Source: MESE01 sp036675035
GTDB lineage: Bacteria > Pseudomonadota > Gammaproteobacteria > Burkholderiales > Burkholderiaceae_D
Reading direction: 5' to 3'
DNA length: 13,121 nucleotides
Assembly (NCBI GenBank): GCA_036675035.1
Contig: JAKFFO010000222.1
Location: forward strand, 1 to 13,121
Positions 1 to 7,050 of the stretch are shown here, piece by piece. A program made the translations under genes and the position numbers. The stretch's first letter is position 1. Every line of letters begins with the position of its first letter. The notes below the pieces were generated by a model. That model had not been told where the DNA came from and ran no database searches. It saw only the letters and a list, made by a program, of their open reading frames with translations.

Positions 1-189
1 AGTGCGGCCGAAGCCGGCGCATGAGACTTCATTTGCTTAGCGGGCGGAGCGCACAAATCGAACGAATGAACAAAAGCGTTGCGACAAACAATAGTGTCAA
101 TTGTGTCCTTTCCGGTTGAAAGGGCGAGCCTGGATCGACATCCGCTAATGCTTGGTGCGGCGCAGCGGCGTCCGCATGCGTCACAACAG
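1..189. other. Left-edge non-coding stretch, no gene recognised
   Basis: I see no convincing gene here. A plus-strand open frame that begins in this stretch runs antisense through the terminator and into the DUF3618 gene, and its translation has no recognisable family features. The stretch lies downstream of the minus-strand operon terminator and is probably a spacer to the next gene outside the window. Confidence 0.5.
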
Positions 190-242
190 AAAAATGAAAA
201 AGGCCCGCATCGCTCGATCCATAAAGGTCGAGCGAGCGGGCC
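190..242 (-). terminator. Intrinsic terminator of the three-gene membrane-protein operon
   Basis: Read on the minus strand, two stacked perfect stems (7 bp, 236-242 with 202-208, and 7 bp, 228-234 with 211-217) are separated by a small bulge and close on a 10-base loop. A T-rich tract follows, seen as the A-run 190-201 on the plus strand. It lies about 50 bases past the stop of the DUF3618 gene. A GC-rich hairpin with a T-tract is the classical Rho-independent form. Confidence 0.9.
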
Positions 243-289
243 GGGCTTCAAGGAATTACAAAACCGTTGCGGTCTTTCAATAGAGGCGG

Positions 290-1324
290 TCAGTGATACC
301 CGTGCTGCCCCGGCATGCCTTCCGTTTTCGAGCTGTCGGCAACCGATCCTGCCGAGCCGGCCGTGCTGTCCTGGCCGTCGCTTTTGCCTCGTACGCTCGA
401 CGACGTGTCGCTGGCGACTGACTTGGCCTCGTCTTTTGCGACATCGGCGACGCGCTTCGCCGATTCCTTGACTCGACCGGCCTGCTGGCTTGCGGTTTCC
501 TTGGCCTTTTCCAGCATGTTGTCGCGCGTGCGTCCCATCATCTGGTCTTCACGCCGCGTGCTCGGCAACGCTGCACCCAACAATGTGCCGACTGCAATTC
601 CGAGCACGCCCAGCATCAGCGGCTGCTCTTCGAGCATGTGGCTGAAGTTGCTTTTCGCGCGATAGTATTGCTGCTGAGAGCGCTGGCCGAGTTCGCTGGC
701 GCGCGACCGCGCATTGCCGCCCGATCCCTGCATCTTGTCGCGCGCCTGATGGGTCATGTCCTTCGCGCGCCCGGTCATCGATGACGCGGTGTCGCTGATC
801 TTGTGTTTCAGGTCGCTGGCCTTGCCCATCAGGCCGCGGCCGGTTTCGCTTGCCCGGTTCTTCAGATCGCTGCCTTTCTCGCTCATCGCGGCTGCCGCAC
901 GATGCATCTTGCCTTCCTGCGCACCCTCGGTATCCATGCCTGTCGCGTAGCTTGCACCGTACAGTTCGTCGTAGTCGGCTGCGGCATTGCGCCCCGCCAG
1001 ATCGCGACTGCTATACAACTGGCGGCGTGCGCGGGCGTGTCCATCCGATTGCCGGCCGGACATCATCAGCCATGCGAGGCCGACACTGACCAGTGCGACC
1101 GGAACCGGATTGTCCCGGACCGCATTGCCGAGGTTGGCGCCAAAGTCGGCGGGCAGGCTGGTGCGCGCATACTGGAATGCCTGGTCCATCATCTGCCCCG
1201 GTGTAAGCCGGCTCTGGATCTCATCGATGGTAGAACTGACCTGCGCACGAGTACGATCGAGATCGTGTTCGATTTCCTCGGGCGGGCGATTGTCTGCCGT
1301 GCGGTTTCTGGTGTGGTCGGTCAT
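290..1324 (-). CDS. DUF3618 domain membrane protein with amphipathic-helix repeats
   Basis: This is a 344-residue protein. Residues 14-60 match the DUF3618 style (PEEIEHDLDRTRAQVSSTID followed by LTPGQ), a domain of unknown function common in proteobacterial envelope operons. Two hydrophobic segments lie at about 73-89 and 235-253. Between them and after them run Ala/Lys/Asp/Ser-rich stretches (about 145-220 and 260-310) with repeated patterns such as GKASDLKHK and EKAKETASQQAGRVKESAKR, which resemble LEA or apolipoprotein-like amphipathic helices. The tail is Ser/Gly rich. The start follows AAGGAG and overlaps the upstream holin-like gene by four bases (ATGA), so the two are probably translationally coupled. 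It is the last gene before the terminator. A role in envelope or stress adaptation is inferred from the family only; the biochemical function is unknown. Confidence 0.85.
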   Translation of the reverse strand: MTDHTRNRTADNRPPEEIEHDLDRTRAQVSSTIDEIQSRLTPGQMMDQAFQYARTSLPADFGANLGNAVRDNPVPVALVSVGLAWLMMSGRQSDGHARARRQLYSSRDLAGRNAAADYDELYGASYATGMDTEGAQEGKMHRAAAAMSEKGSDLKNRASETGRGLMGKASDLKHKISDTASSMTGRAKDMTHQARDKMQGSGGNARSRASELGQRSQQQYYRAKSNFSHMLEEQPLMLGVLGIAVGTLLGAALPSTRREDQMMGRTRDNMLEKAKETASQQAGRVKESAKRVADVAKDEAKSVASDTSSSVRGKSDGQDSTAGSAGSVADSSKTEGMPGQHGYH

Positions 1325-1725
1325 TGCATTTTCTCCTTGGCTACGTTCCTGTCCCTCACGAGTGAATCCACGGTCCGGTGCGGCATCAGATTATCCGGCT
1401 TCAGTTTCGAGCTGCCGGATTTCAACATGACATAGCCGATGACCGCGACCACGACACCGACGATCAGCGGTGCGAGCCAGGGTGCCATTTCCGGTGGCAA
1501 CACCATCGCCAATCCATTGACGATCGCCTGCAGAATAATGAACAGCCCAGCCAGCACGACGGCCGCGCCGATTGCAACCGCGGTGACGCCGGTCTGTGCG
1601 CTGGAAATTTTCTGCGAGACTTCGGCACGCCCAAGTGCGATTTCCTGGCGCACCAGGTCGACTGTTTCGCGCGTCAAGTCCGAAAATAGCGTCGCGAGCG
1701 ACTTGTCGTTCCTATCGGGGGTCAT
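1321..1725 (-). CDS. Phage holin family / DUF1469-type two-TM protein
   Basis: This is a 134-residue protein. The N-terminal 40 residues form a charged amphipathic helix (SDLTRETVDLVRQEIALGRAE), typical of the 'phage holin family' or Actinobacterial Holin-X/DUF1469 group. Two membrane segments follow at about 46-75 and 82-102, then a short basic tail. Despite the name, members encoded in three-gene operons like this one are ordinary chromosomal membrane proteins with no known lytic role. I chose the ATG at 1725 because GGAGG lies just upstream and the family-like sequence begins there; the open frame extends upstream only as Ala/Arg-rich shadow of the preceding gene. The gene starts 14 bases inside the end of the upstream gene and overlaps the downstream DUF3618 gene by four, so all three are surely one transcript. 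Confidence 0.85.
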   Translation of the reverse strand: MTPDRNDKSLATLFSDLTRETVDLVRQEIALGRAEVSQKISSAQTGVTAVAIGAAVVLAGLFIILQAIVNGLAMVLPPEMAPWLAPLIVGVVVAVIGYVMLKSGSSKLKPDNLMPHRTVDSLVRDRNVAKEKMQ

Positions 1726-2752
1726 AGGTATTTCCTCCAGGTTTGGTTGTATTTGATTGTGAAGGTGGCGTGATCTTGTCACTGGCACCGGTACCGCCGG
1801 TGACGGCGCTTCCCGGCGTTGCACTGGTAGTGATGGCGGAGCTGCTGCCGGTGCCGGCGGCGCCTGAAGTGCCTGAAGTGCCTGAAGTGCCCGCAGTGCC
1901 CGCAGTGCCCGATGTTCCCGCAGTGCCCGATGTGCCGGAGCCACTTGTACTGCCTGTCAGGCTTGAGCTAGCGGTCGTGCTCTGGCTGGTGGTGGTGCCC
2001 GAACTGCCTGTGCTTGTTCCACTGCCGGTCAGGCTGCCACTGCCAGCGCCTGTGGAAGCCGAGGTGGCGCTGCTGCCCTTGATCGAAGTGTCATCGAATG
2101 AATCTCCGAGCAGATCGCTGCTTATCGGCCCATATCCCTCTGCCAGAAATTCCGGGCTGTCGTCGGTGTAGGATGAGCTGTAGCGTTGATCGTCGTATGA
2201 CATGTTCGAAGTCGACGACTCGTGGCGATGCTCTGCCGAACTTTTCAGGAACCGTGCCAATACGAAACCGGCGATCAAGGATCCTGCCAGGAAAACACCG
2301 GGCGAACGCCGGCCCAGGTCTTCGGCGTCGCGGATCAGCGTATCCATGTTCTTATGGCGCAACTGATCACCGATCGATTCGAGCTGGTCCGCAAACATGC
2401 CTACATAGCGCCCGGCCTGCGATTGCCCTTCGCCCTGCAATTGTTCCGCGGTACTGCGAAATGCATGTGCGGCTGAATTGACTTGTCCGGCAGCGGATTC
2501 CTTTTGCTGTTCGAACATGGATCGACCTTGTTCCTTTGCGCGGCCGGCCATGTCTTTGGCATAGACCTTGGCTTCATCGGCAGTGCGTCGAACCGAATCG
2601 CTGGCGCCGCCGCCGGAATCGGTGCGGCCCGACATGTTGCCGCTCGCGCCAGTGCTCTGTTGGGGATTGTCTGCTGAATCGGAAATCGATAGGCCCGGAC
2701 CAGCCCTTTGGCCCGCCGTCGGGTTCATCCGATCCTTGTCTTGGTCTGCCAT
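1712..2752 (-). CDS. Single-TM protein with Thr/Ser/Gly repeat tail, first gene of the membrane operon
   Basis: This is a 346-residue protein. Residues 50-150 are a predicted helical region (SDSVRRTADEAKVYAKDMAG, then QLESIGDQLRHKNMDTLIRD) like the N-terminal parts of small 'hypothetical' proteins that commonly precede holin-like and DUF3618 genes. One membrane segment lies at about 152-168 (GVFLAGSLIAGFVLARF). Residues 226-322 are low-complexity Ser, Thr, Gly and Ala, including a run of TSG/TAG triplets encoded by 9-bp tandem repeats. The chosen ATG follows AAGGAG at the normal distance; a frame-extended start 20 codons upstream has no comparable ribosome site. The tail is probably disordered. 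The side of the membrane it faces, and any glycosylation, cannot be told from sequence alone. Function is unknown. Confidence 0.8.
   Translation of the reverse strand: MADQDKDRMNPTAGQRAGPGLSISDSADNPQQSTGASGNMSGRTDSGGGASDSVRRTADEAKVYAKDMAGRAKEQGRSMFEQQKESAAGQVNSAAHAFRSTAEQLQGEGQSQAGRYVGMFADQLESIGDQLRHKNMDTLIRDAEDLGRRSPGVFLAGSLIAGFVLARFLKSSAEHRHESSTSNMSYDDQRYSSSYTDDSPEFLAEGYGPISSDLLGDSFDDTSIKGSSATSASTGAGSGSLTGSGTSTGSSGTTTSQSTTASSSLTGSTSGSGTSGTAGTSGTAGTAGTSGTSGTSGAAGTGSSSAITTSATPGSAVTGGTGASDKITPPSQSNTTKPGGNTYDPR
1863..1934 (-). repeat. In-frame 9-bp minisatellite, eight units
   Basis: On the plus strand the units are cctgaagtg three times, cccgcagtg twice, cccgatgtt, cccgcagtg and cccgatgtg. 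In the minus-strand gene each unit encodes Thr-Ser-Gly or Thr-Ala-Gly. The period is a multiple of three, so copy-number change would lengthen or shorten the tail without a frameshift. Confidence 0.85.
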
Positions 2753-3268
2753 AAGAATCACTCCTTGCCGTTGATTGAAGACGTCTGATTGAAGGAGCAG
2801 GAATACCGGCACTGTTGCACTGCTGCGCTAACCGGTGGTCGAGCTCGTCGTGTCCTGCGCAGGAAGGAAAAAGTTCCGCCTTCCTTATGTTGTTGGAAGG
2901 GCAAGCCCGTTTTTAGTTCACAGTGTTTTAACGTGTTTGGCCGATTCTGGCCGGGTCGACACCGGAATGAAGCATGAAGGGTCTCAACCGGCTTTTGAAG
3001 CCGGGCTCCATCATGAATCCAGGGATTTCCCGAGATAAAAACATTTCGGCCAAGGCATGAAAAGGCAGATGGATAAGTTGCCGGACAGGTCGATGGATAG
3101 ACACACACCAATACGCCGTGTTGTCCCGATTCAGTATTTCCGCGCCGGGCACGAACGCTGTTGCAGGACGGACAAGCAGTTCCGATTTGCCGGCCATTCC
3201 AAAGCGCAATTCACGGTAGCGGATCCAAGCGCCGGCGCAAGCTACGGAAATGCGTTCGATCGCTGACG
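2753..3268. other. Gene-free spacer between MFS gene and membrane operon
   Basis: This 516-base stretch must hold the 3' end of the MFS transcript and the promoter of the membrane-protein operon, which reads leftward from 2752. Only the ribosome site of that operon (AAGGAG near 2763-2768, minus strand) is clear. The open frames here have no family-like sequence. A 7-bp perfect hairpin at 2988-3004 lacks a T-tract. I could not pick a convincing sigma-70 or ECF promoter or an MFS terminator. Confidence 0.4.
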
Positions 3269-4549
3269 TTATTGCATGCGTGCGCGGTCTCGGTTCGCCG
3301 CTTTGCGGGCCAGCGCCGGTGCCTTCACTATGCTGGCGACGATGCCCGCCGCAAGCAGGTTGGCGCATACGCTGGCGAAGATCGGGAGGGTATAGCTGCC
3401 GCTGATATCGAACACGAAGCCGGCCGCACTGGGGCCGATCAGAGTGCCGAAGGCTACGCTCGTGTACAGCGCGCCGATGATGCCGCTGACGTTGCGTCCG
3501 CCGAAATAATCCATCACGATCGCCGGCAGGATCGCCACCCAGCCGCCGTAGAACACGCCATAGACAAATGCAAATGCTGCGAGTGACCACAGCGCGGTTG
3601 ATGCTGCCCAAATGATCAATGCGAACGCCATGCCGACAAACATCATCAGATGGGCGATTGGTCGGCCGATCCGGTCGGCAAGTCCGCCGAGAAAGAAGCG
3701 CCCGGCGGTGCTGCCCACGCCGATCGCACCGATCAGCAGTGCCGCGGAGGTTGCTGCAATCCCGTGATCCATTGCGTAAGGCACCAGGTGAACGAAGGGC
3801 ACGAATACGCCGAACGAGCAGATCATGCAGGCGGCATACAGCACAATGAATTGCCGCGACCTGATTGCTTCTCGTATCGTGGCACCGGCCGGCTGCGCCG
3901 TTTGCGCAAGCCCAGCGCTCGATGGCAGCGGCTGACCGTCCGGGGCCAGCCCCCGATTGCGCGGATCGTTCTCGATCAGCAGCGACATGCCCACGCCGAC
4001 GCCCACGGCAAGTGCACCGAGCGCGAAGTAGGCATTGCGCCAGCCGACCGCATCAATCAGCAATGCGGCGAGCGGCGGCATCACGAGCGTACCCACGCCG
4101 ATTCCGCTGACTGCAAGGCCGGATGCAAAACCGCGGCGGTTGACGAACCAGCGCTGCACCGTGCCGACCACCGGCACGTAGGAACAGCCGACGCCCAGGC
4201 CGACACCGAGTCCGTATGCGACGTAGACTTCGGTGAGGCTGCGCGCAAAGCCGGCGGCGATCAGGCCTGTTCCGACCGCCGCCATGCCGGCAATAGCCAA
4301 GCGGCGCGCGCCCCAGCGGTCGGCGAGCGGACCGCTCAGTACGCCGAATCCGAAGTAAAGAAATCCGGCCAGTGAAAACACCATTGAAACCGAACCGCGC
4401 GACGCGGAAAACTCGTTCTGCAGCGCATCGACAAACGCGCTGAAGCTGTAGGCGCTGCCGAAACCGATCAGCATCACGGCAAAGGCGGCCGCGACCACGA
4501 ACCAGCCGTAAAAAACAGCGGAGCCGGATTGGGCTTCATTTTTTCTCAT
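3269..4549 (-). CDS. MFS transporter, monocarboxylate/oxalate-formate antiporter-like
   Basis: This is a 426-residue protein, a normal length for a 12-helix major facilitator. The first membrane segment begins at FYGWFVVAAAF (about 13-33), the usual opening of the OFA/monocarboxylate porter group. The MFS motif A appears in the loop after helix 2 (GPLADRWGARR, about 73-83) and in degenerate form in the second half (GGLADRIGRP, about 288-297). A cytoplasmic loop at about 195-230 separates the halves. It is therefore an inner-membrane secondary transporter, probably for a small carboxylate; the substrate cannot be read from the sequence. It lies downstream of the enamidase gene on the same strand but 410 bases away, with its own palindrome near the start, so it is probably a separate transcript. 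A link to uptake of the pyridine carboxylate or export of a product is possible but unproven. The ribosome site before the start is weak. Confidence 0.88.
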   Translation of the reverse strand: MRKNEAQSGSAVFYGWFVVAAAFAVMLIGFGSAYSFSAFVDALQNEFSASRGSVSMVFSLAGFLYFGFGVLSGPLADRWGARRLAIAGMAAVGTGLIAAGFARSLTEVYVAYGLGVGLGVGCSYVPVVGTVQRWFVNRRGFASGLAVSGIGVGTLVMPPLAALLIDAVGWRNAYFALGALAVGVGVGMSLLIENDPRNRGLAPDGQPLPSSAGLAQTAQPAGATIREAIRSRQFIVLYAACMICSFGVFVPFVHLVPYAMDHGIAATSAALLIGAIGVGSTAGRFFLGGLADRIGRPIAHLMMFVGMAFALIIWAASTALWSLAAFAFVYGVFYGGWVAILPAIVMDYFGGRNVSGIIGALYTSVAFGTLIGPSAAGFVFDISGSYTLPIFASVCANLLAAGIVASIVKAPALARKAANRDRARMQ

Positions 4550-4584
4550 GGCGTTTCCGTTTCGTCGATTGTCGGTTGCTAGAG

Positions 4585-4609
4585 ATTAAAGCGGTCCGCT
4601 TTGATTATG
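4585..4609 (-). promoter_or_regulatory. Candidate promoter -10 and operator palindrome for the MFS gene
   Basis: A 15-base palindrome with one central base (AAAGCGGTCCGCTTT, 4588-4602) gains two further matching pairs outside one mismatch (4585-4605). On the minus strand it overlaps and directly follows CATAAT (4609-4604), a good match to a -10 box. The MFS start is about 36 bases further on. A repressor bound here would block the promoter. No strong -35 box is present, and the binding protein is unknown. The sequence differs from the operator pair at 8288-8325. Confidence 0.45.
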
Positions 4610-4878
4610 GCTGAATCAGTGTGATTTGTTCGGTCGCGAGCGGTTCTGGAGTCCGACCGGGAAGATCGAAAAGGTGCGGTAAAAAGCCAAGCCGCATCGC
4701 GTGGCCGGTCGATCACTTTGGCTATAGATAAAAAATCCGATGCCTATTTGGTCGCATCCAGACGAATAAAGCCACTGATATCGATGCTGCTTCCGGAGTC
4801 TGGCGCTGGCGACAACTACAACGGAATGTCGTTGGAAATATTTTGGCAGGGCGTCAAAAGCTTGCTGGCATGTCGCAT
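4610..4878. other. Spacer between MFS promoter region and the large inverted repeat
   Basis: No gene or clear signal is seen. Short open frames cross it on both strands, but their translations have no recognisable features and they run into the inverted repeat. The stretch is somewhat richer in A and T than the flanking genes. Confidence 0.4.
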
Positions 4879-4918
4879 CGGTGTTCCCCTGTCCCGCTCG
4901 CGGGACAGGGGAACACCG
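4879..4918. repeat. 19-bp perfect inverted repeat with 2-base loop
   Basis: The arms 4879-4897 and 4900-4918 are perfect complements around the dinucleotide TC; the left arm reads CGGTGTTCCCCTGTCCCGC. It starts 41 bases past the enamidase stop on the minus strand, where the end of that operon's transcript is expected. Neither side has a T-tract, apart from a short TTTT about a dozen bases beyond the minus-strand end, so it is not a classical terminator. It may be a transcript-end stabilising hairpin or one copy of a dispersed REP-like palindrome. No second copy occurs in the window. Confidence 0.75.
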
Positions 4919-4959
4919 CACACCACCAACGAACTGTTCAAATGCTTTGCTCGGCCCGG

Positions 4960-6159
4960 CTAGTCGGCTCCGGAGACCACGATCGGAATTTCAGTGGCGG
5001 GCGGTGTATTGCGGCTGCGTCCGCATCGGACGATGCCATCGATGACTACCATGCCTACTCCCGGGATGTCGCCAAGCTGCATGCTATCCAGCATGTCGCG
5101 TCCGGCGGAGTGCTGAGCCTTGTCCAGGAAGACGAAATCCGCGGCCCGGCCGACCTCGATCAGGCCGCAATTGAGATTTCGGATGCGGGCGGTATTACCG
5201 GTCGCAAAGCAGAATACCAATTCGGTTGGAATCCGCGCCAGACTCGACAACAGCGCAATCATGCGCAATATTCCGAGCGGCTGCACGCCCGATCCGGCCG
5301 GACCGTCGGTGCCGAGGATCACGCGATGCGGGCATTTGAGCTGGATCGCAGTTTGGGCCGCTGCGATCGCGACGCGCTCATTGCCGTTGTGGACGATCTC
5401 GATCGCGCGGCTCGATTTTTCGCACAGCTCGCAAACATGGGCTTCCGACAGCGAGGTGTGGCCGCCGTTGATGTGGCCGATCACGTCGGCATCTGCTTCG
5501 AGCACCACATCCTTGTCGATCAGGCCGGAACCCGGAATCGACGGGCCGCCGGTGTGGATTGTGCTCTGGATGCCGTATTTGCGTGCCCACGCCACCATCT
5601 TTTGCGCTTCTTCGCCTGCCTTCACCGAACCGAGTCCGACTTCGCCGAGAAGCGTGACGCCGGCTTCTGCAAGGTCCTTGAAATCCTGTTCAACCATACC
5701 TTTCTCGATCACCGGAGCGCCGGCGATTACCTTGACGCCTCCGGGCCTGAAATTATCGAACGCGCGCTGCGCGGTGATGGCGAGCGCTTTCAGGCCGACG
5801 ATGTCCTTTGGTCTGCCGGGCAAGTGCACTTCGCCGGCGGAAATCATGCTGGTCACGCCGCCGTGCATCGTGGAGTCTATCCATCCGAGCTGATTCTGCC
5901 GCGGCGTCCAGTCACCGAAAACCGGATGCACATGGCTGTCGATCAAACCGGGTGCCACGCAGGTCTTGCGTGCGTCGATGACGACGTCGGCCTGCGCGGT
6001 GTCGCAATCGGCCGCGGCGCCGACTGCCGTGATCAAGCCGTCATGGACCACGATGGTATCGGCCTGGAGGACCGGATGGTCGATGTCTCCCGACAATAGA
6101 AGGCCGATGTTCCTGATCACGAGTTTTCCGGATTTCGGTGCGGTGCCTGCGTCTGCCAT
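4960..6159 (-). CDS. ena: Enamidase-type amidohydrolase
   Basis: This is a 399-residue amidohydrolase-superfamily protein. In Eubacterium barkeri, enamidase hydrolyses 1,4,5,6-tetrahydro-6-oxonicotinate to ammonia and 2-formylglutarate. Visible metal-site candidates are His76 and His78 in the HVHP motif, Glu173 (LLGEVGLG), His202, His229 and Asp285 (GTDGPAGSG). A Glu rather than a carboxylated Lys at the bridging position is what I recall for enamidase. The segments GVQPLGILRM and CFATGNTARIRNLNCGLIEV are strongly enamidase-like and separate it from dihydroorotases or imidazolonepropionases. There is no signal peptide, so it is cytoplasmic. AGGAGA precedes the ATG at 6159. It follows the TetR gene by 112 bases and is the last gene of the ferredoxin-led arm. 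The divergent 6-hydroxynicotinate-reductase gene supplies the preceding step, which supports the call. Another cyclic enamide as substrate cannot be excluded. Confidence 0.85.
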   Translation of the reverse strand: MADAGTAPKSGKLVIRNIGLLLSGDIDHPVLQADTIVVHDGLITAVGAAADCDTAQADVVIDARKTCVAPGLIDSHVHPVFGDWTPRQNQLGWIDSTMHGGVTSMISAGEVHLPGRPKDIVGLKALAITAQRAFDNFRPGGVKVIAGAPVIEKGMVEQDFKDLAEAGVTLLGEVGLGSVKAGEEAQKMVAWARKYGIQSTIHTGGPSIPGSGLIDKDVVLEADADVIGHINGGHTSLSEAHVCELCEKSSRAIEIVHNGNERVAIAAAQTAIQLKCPHRVILGTDGPAGSGVQPLGILRMIALLSSLARIPTELVFCFATGNTARIRNLNCGLIEVGRAADFVFLDKAQHSAGRDMLDSMQLGDIPGVGMVVIDGIVRCGRSRNTPPATEIPIVVSGAD

Positions 6160-6271
6160 GCTGGTTCTCCTGTTTTGTTAAGAACGTCTGACGAAATGTC
6201 CCGACACTCCTGCTTCACATCTGTTTTTCGGAGTGACAATTCATTTTGTGAGGCACTCTAAAAGAAATGGC

Positions 6272-6979
6272 TCATCGCGCCGTTGCCGTACGGCCGTCGC
6301 TCATCATCGATACCTGGCGGATCACGGCGGAGGTAATGAATTCCTCCCAATGCGTCATTGCCGCAGGTGCTTCCAGGTCTTCCCCCAAAAACGCCGATAG
6401 CGTAAATCGGTTGGAGATATAGAAATAGGCGAGCGCGGCGCTCATCAGATAGATGTCGCGCGCCCGGACGTCGGAGCGGAACAGGCCCATATCGGCGCCA
6501 TTTTTCAGGATCCGGTCGAGCAGCGAAATGGCCGGCGACGAATATTCGCGTGCGCGCAGCGATTTGGAAATATGCTTGCCGCGATGCAGGTTTTCACTGT
6601 TGAGCAGCGTGATGAACTCTGGATGCTGCTGATAGTAATTCCACATGAAACGCACCAGCGTCTTCAGATCGTCGACCGGATCATCCATTTTAAGGACGAC
6701 CTTCGATTCCGCGTCGTTGAAGCGCCGATAGGTTTCTTCGATAACCGCAATGAACAACTCTTCCTTGTTGCCGAAGTAGTAGTAGATCATGCGGTCGTGC
6801 GACTTGGCAGCTTTTGAAATCTGCTCGATACGGCCGCCGGCAAAGCCATGCTTGGCGAACACCTTGGTTGCTGCGCGCAGGATATTTTCCTGCGTCGCCT
6901 GCGCTGCAAGCTCGCGCACCCGAGGCCGCCTCGTGGCTGCCGAATGGATGGTGGTGGCTCGTGGGGAAGAGGTTGCCAT
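6272..6979 (-). CDS. TetR/AcrR-family transcriptional regulator
   Basis: This is a 235-residue protein. A TetR helix-turn-helix lies at about 29-79, starting QATQENILRAATKVFAKHGF and ending with the typical IYYYFGNKEELF. The remaining 150 residues are a helical ligand-binding and dimerisation domain containing FMWNYYQQHPEFITLLNSEN, a pattern seen in TetR regulators of catabolic genes. An N-terminal extension of about 28 residues is Ser/Thr/Arg rich. The ATG at 6979 has a poor ribosome site; a GTG at codon 21 (6919) with GAGG upstream is an alternative start. The gene is embedded between fpr and the enamidase gene, so it is probably co-transcribed and autoregulated. Its likely targets are the palindromes at 8288-8325 between the two arms, with a pathway intermediate as inducer. 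The target and ligand are inferences. Confidence 0.87.
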   Translation of the reverse strand: MATSSPRATTIHSAATRRPRVRELAAQATQENILRAATKVFAKHGFAGGRIEQISKAAKSHDRMIYYYFGNKEELFIAVIEETYRRFNDAESKVVLKMDDPVDDLKTLVRFMWNYYQQHPEFITLLNSENLHRGKHISKSLRAREYSSPAISLLDRILKNGADMGLFRSDVRARDIYLMSAALAYFYISNRFTLSAFLGEDLEAPAAMTHWEEFITSAVIRQVSMMSDGRTATAR

Positions 6980-7050
6980 AATCAGCCGCTATCGAAAGTC
7001 GTTCAAGCCGTCAACCGCACGATGCGGCCGACCATATGAAACTGTGCAGA

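Noticed and set aside
1321..1725. Holin-like gene as a sign of a prophage
   Set aside because: No other phage gene is present, and the neighbours are the usual chromosomal partners of this protein type.
1863..1934. Short tandem units taken as a CRISPR array
   Set aside because: The units are contiguous 9-bp coding repeats without spacers.
1321..1944. Longer 207-residue version of the holin-like protein
   Set aside because: The extra N-terminus (repeated ALRALQALQ) is the repeat tract of the upstream gene read in another frame. The internal ATG at 1725 has a strong GGAGG site and starts the family-like sequence.
2871..2877. GGAACTT on the minus strand, like an ECF-sigma -35 element before the membrane operon
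   Set aside because: No matching -10 element (TCTGA, TCAAA or CGTT type) is found 15-18 bases downstream, so a stress-sigma promoter is not supported.
2988..3004. CCGGCTT-TTG-AAGCCGG hairpin as a terminator for the MFS gene
   Set aside because: It has no T-tract on either side and lies over 260 bases past the MFS stop.
4843..6099. Long plus-strand open frame of 418 codons opposite the enamidase gene
   Set aside because: It is antisense to a gene with clear catalytic motifs. Its translation is rich in Arg, His, Asp and Ala with no family-like blocks, as expected for a GC-rich shadow frame.
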